Positions 5,408 through 9,828 of a DNA stretch of 9,828 nt are shown here, in pieces (position 1 is the first letter of the stretch; every line of letters starts with the position of its first letter). The notes beneath the pieces were generated by a model. It searched no databases. It saw only the letters and a list, made by a program, of their open reading frames with translations, and was not told where the DNA came from. Source of the stretch: Saccharopolyspora_D taberi (lineage in GTDB: Bacteria; Actinomycetota; Actinomycetes; Mycobacteriales; Pseudonocardiaceae); assembly GCF_039534165.1 (NCBI RefSeq), contig NZ_BAAAUX010000042.1:1-9828 (forward strand), written 5' to 3'. A program made the translations under genes and the position numbers.

Positions 5408-6151
5408 ATGCGGAAGCGTTCCGTTCTGATCGGAGTTCTCGCCGTCGCAAGCACGGCCGCACTGCCCGCGGTGGCCTCCGCGGACGACGTCGACACGATG
5501 ATCGTCGGTGGTCACGACGCGACCGAGGACTACTCGTTCATGGCCTCGCTGCAGATGAACGGCGGCCACGGCTGCGGTGCGTCGTTGATCAAACCCGAGT
5601 GGGCGGTGACCGCGGCGCACTGCGTGCAGGGCGGCAGCCCGGCCGACTTCAGCCTGCGCATCGGCAGCAAGGAGCACGCCAGCGGCGGCGAGGAGGCCGG
5701 CGTGGCGGACGTGATCGTCCACCAGTCCGGCGACATCGCGCTGCTCAAGCTGGACCACGCGGTGCAGTCCGCCCCGATCAAGATCGCGGCCGAGTCCGGC
5801 GACCCGGGCACCAAGACCCGGATCATCGGCTGGGGCCAGACCACCCCGGCCCCCGGCGGCGACGCACCCGCGATCCTGCAGGAGCTCGACACCTCGATCG
5901 TCGACGACGGCAGCTGCACCGGCATCACCGGCGAGAGCGAGATCTGCACCGACAACCCCGGCGGCGACTCCGGTGCCTGCTACGGCGACTCCGGCGGCCC
6001 GCAGATCAAGGGCACCTCGGGCAACTGGGAGCTGATCGGCGCCACCAGCCGCGCGGGCAACAACGACTCCAACTGCGCCACCGGCCCGTCGATCTACACC
6101 GACGTGGTCGCGTTCACCGACTGGATCAACCAGAACACCGGCGGCGCCTGA
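5408..6151 (+). CDS. Secreted S1-family (trypsin-fold) serine protease, paralogue 1
   Basis: A 247-aa preproprotein. Residues 1-25 are a Sec-type signal peptide (MRKR, a hydrophobic core, then ASA). A six-residue propeptide DDVDTM precedes IVGGHDATE, the S1 mature N-terminus (Ile32). The catalytic triad is TAAHC (His71), GDIALLKL (Asp109) and GDSGGP (Ser195). Six cysteines fit the three usual disulfides (Cys56-72, 170-180 and 191 with the NCATGP cysteine). The S1 pocket is uncharged: the position of trypsin's Asp189 is Gly, followed by Ala and Cys, and the Gly226 position is Ser. The activation residue is Met31, not Arg or Lys. Trypsin's Ser-Trp-Gly 214-216 reads Ser-Arg-Ala here. The loop before the catalytic Asp is seven residues shorter than in paralogue 2. 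ATG 5408 has GGAAGGA 10 nt upstream. Its substrate is unknown; extracellular protein breakdown is likely. Confidence 0.93.
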   Translation: MRKRSVLIGVLAVASTAALPAVASADDVDTMIVGGHDATEDYSFMASLQMNGGHGCGASLIKPEWAVTAAHCVQGGSPADFSLRIGSKEHASGGEEAGVADVIVHQSGDIALLKLDHAVQSAPIKIAAESGDPGTKTRIIGWGQTTPAPGGDAPAILQELDTSIVDDGSCTGITGESEICTDNPGGDSGACYGDSGGPQIKGTSGNWELIGATSRAGNNDSNCATGPSIYTDVVAFTDWINQNTGGA

Positions 6152-6158
6152 CCCCGTC

Positions 6159-6186
6159 GTCCGGGCCACCCCGATCAGCCCGGGAC
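6159..6186. terminator. Imperfect hairpin between convergent genes
   Basis: GTCCGGGC (6159-6166) can pair with GCCCGGGAC (6178-6186) with one bulge and an 11-nt loop. It lies in the 59-bp gap between the ends of protease 1 and the reductase and could terminate both transcripts. There is no T tract. Confidence 0.35.
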
Positions 6187-6210
6187 CACGGTGAATTCGC
6201 GAGCGGGCGC

Positions 6211-7185
6211 TCACCCCATGTTCGACGAATGCCCCGGGAACAAGTGGGCGTCCGGATTGAGCACCACGGCGATGTTGTTCACCGCGGTCGCGGCCTCGCC
6301 GAATCCGGTGGCGATCAGCTTGACCTTTCCCGGATACGCGGCGACGTCGCCCGCCGCGTAGACCCGTTCCCGGTTCGTGCGCATCGTGGTGTCGACCCGG
6401 ATCGTGCGCTTGTCCAGCTCCAGCCCCCAGGACTCGATCGGCCCGAGGTCGGCGGTGAACCCGAGCGCGGCGACCACCGCCTGCGCGGGCAGCACCTGCC
6501 GCCGGTCGCCGGACAGCGCCAGCTCCACCTCCCGCGGCCCGCTGTCGTCGCCGCGGATCTCGGCGACCTCGGCGTCGGTGATCAGCGGAACGCCCAGCTC
6601 CTCGACCTTGCGCACCAGGCCCGGGTGCGCCCGGAACCGCGCCCTGCGGTGCACCAGCGCCACGCTGCGCGCGACCGGGTGCAGCGCGAGCGCCCAGTCG
6701 AAGGCGGAGTCGCCGCCGCCGACCACCACCACGTCCTGTCCACTGTGGGCGGACAGCTCGGGCACGAAGTGCACGACGCCGCGCCCGATCCAGCCGTCGG
6801 CGGCGGGCAGCGGGCGGGGCGAGAACTCGCCGATGCCCGCGGTGACCAGCACCGCGCCCGCGCGGACCGACTCGTGCTCGCCGACGCCGACCAGCAGCCC
6901 GCCCTCCACTTCGGACAGCGTCCTGGCGTGCCTGCCGAGCAGGTAGACCGGGTCGTACTGACCGGCCTGGGCGACCAGCGCGTCCACCAGGTCCCGGCCG
7001 CGCACCTCCGGGAACCCGGCCACGTCGAAGATCATCTTCTCCGGGTACATCGCGGTGACCTGGCCGCCGGGCTCGGGCAGCGAGTCGACCACCGCCACCG
7101 ACATCCCGCGGAACCCCGCGTAGTACGCCGCGAACAGCCCGGTCGGGCCCGCGCCCACCACGAGCAGATCGACATCGCAGTCCAT
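6211..7185 (-). CDS. Type 2 (thioredoxin-reductase-like) ferredoxin-NADP+ reductase / FAD-dependent oxidoreductase
   Basis: A 324-aa two-domain flavoprotein. VGAGPTGLFAAYYAGFRG (10-27) is the FAD-binding Rossmann motif, followed by the family hallmark LPEPGGQVTAMYPEKMIFDVAGFP (36-59). GGGDSAFDWALAL (156-168) and VHRRARFRAHPG bind NADPH. C-terminal AGDVAAYPGKVKLIATGFGEAA closes over FAD. There is no CxxC active site ahead of GGGDSA, so this is not a thioredoxin reductase; it resembles YumC-type enzymes that move electrons between NADPH and ferredoxin or flavodoxin. No ferredoxin gene is nearby, so the partner is unknown. Start choice: ATG 7185 with GGGGTGG close upstream. A GTG at 7209 with GGAAG would add eight residues but lies only a few bases past a likely transcription start. 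It is convergent to protease 1 and divergent from protease 2; no functional link to them is evident. Confidence 0.88.
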   Translation of the reverse strand: MDCDVDLLVVGAGPTGLFAAYYAGFRGMSVAVVDSLPEPGGQVTAMYPEKMIFDVAGFPEVRGRDLVDALVAQAGQYDPVYLLGRHARTLSEVEGGLLVGVGEHESVRAGAVLVTAGIGEFSPRPLPAADGWIGRGVVHFVPELSAHSGQDVVVVGGGDSAFDWALALHPVARSVALVHRRARFRAHPGLVRKVEELGVPLITDAEVAEIRGDDSGPREVELALSGDRRQVLPAQAVVAALGFTADLGPIESWGLELDKRTIRVDTTMRTNRERVYAAGDVAAYPGKVKLIATGFGEAATAVNNIAVVLNPDAHLFPGHSSNMG

Positions 7186-7222
7186 GCCCACCCCACTTCG
7201 TCGTAGCACGTGGACGCTTCCA

Positions 7223-7228
7223 AGGTTA
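7223..7228 (-). promoter_or_regulatory. Candidate -10 box of the reductase gene
   Basis: TAACCT on the - strand fits TANNNT. Transcription from it would begin about 7215, giving a leader of about 30 nt to the ATG at 7185 and leaving no room for a ribosome site before the GTG at 7209. No good -35 is seen. Confidence 0.35.
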
Positions 7229-7297
7229 GGCCGTGTTCGCCCGGAACGACCTTTTCTCGCACCACCCGAACGAACCTCGGGGATTTCCCCTGCGCCG

Positions 7298-7309
7298 TAC
7301 TGACCAGTA
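7298..7309. promoter_or_regulatory. Candidate operator palindrome in the divergent reductase/protease 2 region
   Basis: TACTGACCAGTA has perfect 5-bp arms (TACTG/CAGTA) around a 2-bp centre. It lies midway between the two divergent genes, a typical place for a dimeric repressor such as a TetR-family protein. No regulator gene is in the window. Confidence 0.4.
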
Positions 7310-7351
7310 ACCAGCGGCAGTTGGCGGTACCTGGCCGGGAAAACACCGCCT

Positions 7352-7357
7352 TAACTT
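7352..7357 (+). promoter_or_regulatory. Candidate -10 box of protease 2
   Basis: TAACTT fits TANNNT and lies 34 bp before the GTG start, leaving a leader of about 27 nt that contains the AGGAG ribosome binding site (7382-7386). No clear -35 is present at 16-18 bp. Confidence 0.35.
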
Positions 7358-7391
7358 CTGCGAAACGGGTCCGTGCGGGAGAGGAGAACCC

Positions 7392-8177
7392 GTGAGTAGA
7401 ACTTCCCTTGTACTCGGTGGTCTGGTAGCGCTGGCGCTGGCCGCCGGCGCGGCGCCGGCCGCCACCGCAGCGCCCGCCGACGACCCCGGAGCGCTGATCG
7501 TCGGGGGTCACGAGGCGACCGAGCAGTACGACTGGATGGCCTCGTTGCAGCGCCAGGGCCAGCACAGCTGCGGTGCCTCGCTGATCGACGCGGAGTGGGC
7601 GCTGACCGCGGCGCACTGCGTGCAGGACGTCGCCCCCGCCGACCTCGGCCTGCGCATCGGCAGCCCCGACCACACCAGTGGCGGGGAGGAGGCCGGGGTG
7701 GCCGAGATCGTCGTGCACCCGGACTACGCGACCAAGAGTCCCAACGGCGACATCGCGCTGCTCAAGCTCGACCACGCCGTGTCGAAGGAGCCGGTCCAGC
7801 TGGCCGACGCCTCGGGCGAGGTCGGCACCGAGTCGCGGATCATCGGCTGGGGCGTGACCTGCCCGGTCCGCGGCTGCGGCGAGCCGCCCGTGCGGCTGCA
7901 GGAGCTCGACACCCGGGTCGTCGACGACGCCCAGTGCTCGCTGAGCGCCATCGACGGTCCGACCGAGATCTGCACCGGCAGCCAGCAGGTGCTGCTGTCC
8001 AACGCCTGCTTCGGCGACTCCGGTGGCCCGCAGCTGGAGGGCGGTCCCGGCAACTGGCGGCTGACCGGCGTGACCAGCCGCCTCGGCAGCCTGGTCCCGG
8101 TCTGCGGCACGGCGCCGTCGATCTACACCGACGCCACCGCCTACCGCGACTGGATCTCGCAGGTCGCCGGGGTCTGA
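7392..8177 (+). CDS. Secreted S1-family (trypsin-fold) serine protease, paralogue 2
   Basis: A 261-aa preproprotein closely related to the protease at 5408-6151. A signal peptide (about 1-26, Ala-rich core, ATA cleavage) is followed by a nine-residue propeptide APADDPGAL and the mature start IVGGHEATE (Ile36). The triad is TAAHC (His75), GDIALLKL (Asp120) and GDSGGP (Ser210). The S1 pocket is uncharged: the Asp189 position is Asn204, then Ala205-Cys206, and the Gly226 position is Ser. The activation residue is Leu35. Trypsin's Ser-Trp-Gly 214-216 reads Ser-Arg-Leu. Besides the three disulfides shared with paralogue 1, it has an extra close Cys pair in TCPVRGCGEP (Cys157, Cys162). GTG 7392 has a strong GGAGAGGAG site 5 nt upstream. 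It is divergent from the reductase and is followed by a strong hairpin. Secretion and proteolysis are confident; the substrate is unknown. Confidence 0.94.
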   Translation: MSRTSLVLGGLVALALAAGAAPAATAAPADDPGALIVGGHEATEQYDWMASLQRQGQHSCGASLIDAEWALTAAHCVQDVAPADLGLRIGSPDHTSGGEEAGVAEIVVHPDYATKSPNGDIALLKLDHAVSKEPVQLADASGEVGTESRIIGWGVTCPVRGCGEPPVRLQELDTRVVDDAQCSLSAIDGPTEICTGSQQVLLSNACFGDSGGPQLEGGPGNWRLTGVTSRLGSLVPVCGTAPSIYTDATAYRDWISQVAGV

Positions 8178-8203
8178 CGCGGGGGCTGTCCCTTGAGCTC
8201 ACC

Positions 8204-8226
8204 TTGGCGCACGGTGCCGGTGGCGG
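8204..8226 (+). repeat. G-rich motif copy 1 (after protease 2)
   Basis: CTTGGCG, a 3-nt insert CAC, GGTGC, then CGGTGGCGG. It matches the motif found after fumC except for the insert and one base. Both copies lie shortly after a stop codon that is followed by a GGGGGCT string. It could be a member of a dispersed intergenic repeat family. Confidence 0.4.
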
Positions 8227-8247
8227 TGCAAGCTGCGCCCGTGGGCC

Positions 8248-8264
8248 AAGCGGCTGCGCCGCTT
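8248..8264 (+). repeat. Hairpin AAGCGGC-TGC-GCCGCTT after protease 2
   Basis: A perfect 7-bp stem with a 3-nt loop, 70 bp past the protease 2 stop. It lies directly before the larger hairpin at 8271-8302. Its right arm flows into CTTCG (8262-8266), which can also pair with CGAAG at 8271-8275, the left foot of the larger stem. Confidence 0.45.
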
Positions 8265-8270
8265 CGAAAT

Positions 8271-8302
8271 CGAAGGCGCCGGTCCACGGACCGGCGCCTT
8301 CG
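8271..8302 (+). terminator. Strong 15-bp hairpin, probable terminator of protease 2
   Basis: CGAAGGCGCCGGTCC (8271-8285) and its exact complement (8288-8302) make a stem with a 2-nt centre (realistically 14 bp with a 4-nt loop). The sequence after it, TCGTCGTGCG, is only mildly T-rich. It is 93 bp past the protease 2 stop and 91 bp before fumC. It probably ends the protease transcript; attenuation of fumC cannot be excluded. Confidence 0.65.
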
Positions 8303-8393
8303 TCGTGCGCGCGACCGCCGCGTCGCTCCGGCCCGGTCCGGAGTGGGCACGGCCATACTGACCATGACCCGCGGCCGGGGGCACACTTTCGTC

Positions 8394-9782
8394 ATGGCAG
8401 AACAGGACTACCGGATCGAACACGACACGATGGGCGAGGTGCGGGTTCCCGCCGACGCCCTCTACCGGGCCCAGACGCAGCGCGCCGTCGAGAACTTCCC
8501 GATCTCCGGACGCGGCCTGGAACGGGCGCAGATCCGCGCGCTCGGCCTGCTCAAGGCCGCCGCGGCGCGGGTGAACGGCAGGCTCGGCGTGCTCGATCCC
8601 GAGCTGTCCGAGGCCATCGCCGCCGCGGCCGACGAGGTCGCCGAGGGCCGCCACGACGAGCACTTCCCGATCGACGTGTTCCAGACCGGCTCGGGCACGT
8701 CGTCGAACATGAACGCCAACGAGGTCATCGCCACCCTCGCGACCCGCGCGCTGGGCCGCGACGTGCACCCGAACGACCACGTCAACGCCTCGCAGTCGTC
8801 CAACGACACCTTCCCGACCACGATCCACGTCGCCGCGACCGAGGCGGTGCTCTCCGACGTCATCCCGGCGCTGGAGCACCTGGCCGGGACGATCGAGGGG
8901 CGCGCGGCGGAGTGGACCGAGGTGGTCAAGTCCGGTCGCACCCACCTGATGGACGCGGTGCCGATCACGCTCGCGCAGGAGGCCGGCGCCTGGGCGTCCC
9001 AGGTCCGCTTCGGCGTCGAGCGGCTGCGGGCCGGGCTGGGCAGGCTGGGCGAGCTGCCGATCGGCGGCACCGCGGTCGGTTCCGGGCTCAACGCCCCGGA
9101 CGGCTTCGGCGCGGCGGTTTCCGCGGAGCTCGCCTCGGTCACCGGGCTGCCGCTGACCGAGGCCCGCGACCACTTCGAGGCCCAGGCCAGCCAGGACTCG
9201 GTGGTGGAGACCTCGGGCAACCTGCGCGCGGTCGCGGTCAGCCTGAACAAGATCGCCAACGACCTGCGCTGGCTGGGTTCCGGCCCGCGCACCGGGCTAG
9301 CCGAGCTGGCGCTGCCGGACCTGCAGCCGGGCTCGTCGATCATGCCGGGCAAGGTCAACCCGGTGATCCCGGAGGCCACCCTGCAGGTGGTGGCGCAGGT
9401 GATCGGCAACGACGCGGCGGTCGCCTTCGCGGGCGCGCAGGGCAACTTCCAGCTCAACGTCAACCTGCCGGTGATCGCGCGCAACGTGCTGGAGTCGGCG
9501 CGGCTGCTGGCCGCGGTGTCCAGGCTGCTGGCCGACAAGGTCTTCGCCGGGGTGCAGGTCAACGCCGAGCGGGCTCGCGAGTATGCGGAGGGCTCGCCGT
9601 CGATCGTCACCCCGCTCAACCGGTTCATCGGCTACGAGGAAGCGGCCTCGATCGCCAAGCAGGCGCTCAAGGAGCGCAAGACCATCCGCGAGGTCGTGCT
9701 CGAACGGGGGCACGTGGAGGCGGGGAAGCTGACGCTGGAGCAGCTAGACACCGCCCTCGACGTACTCGGCATGACGAGGTAG
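8394..9782 (+). CDS. fumC: Class II fumarate hydratase (fumarase C)
   Basis: FumC interconverts fumarate and L-malate in the TCA cycle as an iron-independent homotetramer in the cytosol. The 462-aa product has the superfamily motifs in order: TGSGTSSNMNANEVIA, HVNASQSSNDTFPTT, SGRTHLMDAVPITLAQE with the catalytic-site His184, GTAVGSGLNAP, and the signature loop GSSIMPGKVNP (313-323) with catalytic Ser315. The length is normal (about 460-470 aa). ATG 8394 gives MAEQDYRIEHDTMGEVRVPADALY, the standard actinobacterial start; an in-frame ATG at 8364 would add ten atypical residues. There is no good Shine-Dalgarno; CACACT (8382-8387) 6 nt upstream could be a weak -10 for a leaderless message. It follows protease 2 on the same strand, behind a terminator-like hairpin. 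In recalled mycobacterial genomes it is next to glpX; here about 3.2 kb intervenes. Confidence 0.97.
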   Translation: MAEQDYRIEHDTMGEVRVPADALYRAQTQRAVENFPISGRGLERAQIRALGLLKAAAARVNGRLGVLDPELSEAIAAAADEVAEGRHDEHFPIDVFQTGSGTSSNMNANEVIATLATRALGRDVHPNDHVNASQSSNDTFPTTIHVAATEAVLSDVIPALEHLAGTIEGRAAEWTEVVKSGRTHLMDAVPITLAQEAGAWASQVRFGVERLRAGLGRLGELPIGGTAVGSGLNAPDGFGAAVSAELASVTGLPLTEARDHFEAQASQDSVVETSGNLRAVAVSLNKIANDLRWLGSGPRTGLAELALPDLQPGSSIMPGKVNPVIPEATLQVVAQVIGNDAAVAFAGAQGNFQLNVNLPVIARNVLESARLLAAVSRLLADKVFAGVQVNAERAREYAEGSPSIVTPLNRFIGYEEAASIAKQALKERKTIREVVLERGHVEAGKLTLEQLDTALDVLGMTR

Positions 9783-9803
9783 GGGGCTTCCAGGCTCGTT
9801 TTG

Positions 9804-9823
9804 CTTGGCGGTGCGGGTGGCGG
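9804..9823 (+). repeat. G-rich motif copy 2 (after fumC)
   Basis: CTTGGCGGTGCGGGTGGCGG, 21 bp after the fumC stop and running to the window edge with AACCT. It matches copy 1 at 8204-8226 apart from a 3-nt insert and one base. The full extent of the element is cut off by the window end. Confidence 0.4.
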
Positions 9824-9828
9824 AACCT

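Noticed and set aside
5399..6214. Open frame of 271 codons antisense to protease 1
   Set aside because: Ala/Gly/Val/Asp low complexity with no recognisable domain, opposite a complete protease with signal peptide and triad.
7319..7340. Possible third copy of the G-rich motif (TTGGCGGTACCTGGCCGG)
   Set aside because: Only the first eight bases match well and it lies in a promoter region rather than after a stop codon.
5408..8177. Idea that the two proteases and the flavoprotein form a defence or toxin-delivery system
   Set aside because: The proteases are ordinary secreted S1 enzymes and the reductase is a cytosolic housekeeping-type flavoprotein on the opposite strand. No nuclease, ATPase, sensor or effector gene is present.
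8255..8282. tRNA-like TTCGAAAT string near 8263
   Set aside because: It resembles a T-loop, but there is no matching T stem, anticodon arm or acceptor stem; it lies at the junction of two hairpins.
8193..8393. N-terminal extension of fumC to 8193
   Set aside because: It would read through the strong hairpin at 8271-8302 and adds an Arg-rich tail foreign to fumarases.
1..9828. CRISPR arrays, insertion sequences, attachment sites, replication origin
   Set aside because: No regularly spaced repeats, transposase or integrase frame, terminal inverted repeats with duplicated targets, or DnaA-box cluster were seen.

Overview
The window is GC-rich (about 70%), with strong GC bias at third codon positions, GTG starts and few Shine-Dalgarno sequences in its first part. 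The genes ispH, xseA, xseB, glpX and fumC all have actinobacterial-type sequences. The order matches a block I recall from Mycobacterium tuberculosis (Rv1110 lytB2/ispH, Rv1109c, Rv1108c xseA, Rv1107c xseB, Rv1099c glpX, Rv1098c fum). A filamentous actinomycete, probably of the Pseudonocardiaceae (Saccharopolyspora-like), is my best guess; the lineage is inference.

Left part (1-1387): the last 16 codons of a + strand gene meet, tail to tail and with overlapping stop codons, a small DUF2283-type gene on the - strand. Upstream of that gene on the - strand is ispH (last enzyme of the MEP isoprenoid pathway), followed by a clear intrinsic terminator. A 97-bp divergent intergenic region separates ispH from the + strand block.

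Centre (1485-5163): a small amphipathic protein, annotated in relatives as lipid-droplet-associated as far as I recall; xseA; an unrecognised 143-aa protein; xseB; then glpX (class II fructose-1,6-bisphosphatase). The unrecognised gene sits between the two exonuclease VII subunit genes and overlaps xseB by GTGA. In front of glpX are two tiny ORFs chained to each other and to glpX by ATGA overlaps. A perfect 17-bp hairpin follows glpX.

Right part (5408-9782): two paralogous secreted trypsin-fold (S1) proteases on the + strand flank a - strand flavoprotein resembling type 2 ferredoxin-NADP+ reductase. fumC (class II fumarase) follows. In the recalled mycobacterial order glpX and fum are adjacent, so the protease-reductase-protease block looks like a lineage-specific insertion. 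Both proteases lack the S1-pocket Asp of trypsin and have a hydrophobic residue (Met or Leu) just before the IVGG mature N-terminus, so activation by a trypsin-like enzyme is unlikely.

Most of the window is housekeeping metabolism and DNA repair. I see no RNA gene, CRISPR array, insertion sequence or phage gene, and no convincing new defence or biosynthetic system. The points most worth checking are the gene inside xseA-xseB, the uORF chain before glpX, the run of apparently leaderless starts, the inserted protease block and a G-rich motif repeated after two genes. No stretch over 300 bp lacks a gene; the longest gap (5164-5407) holds the glpX hairpin and the upstream region of the first protease.
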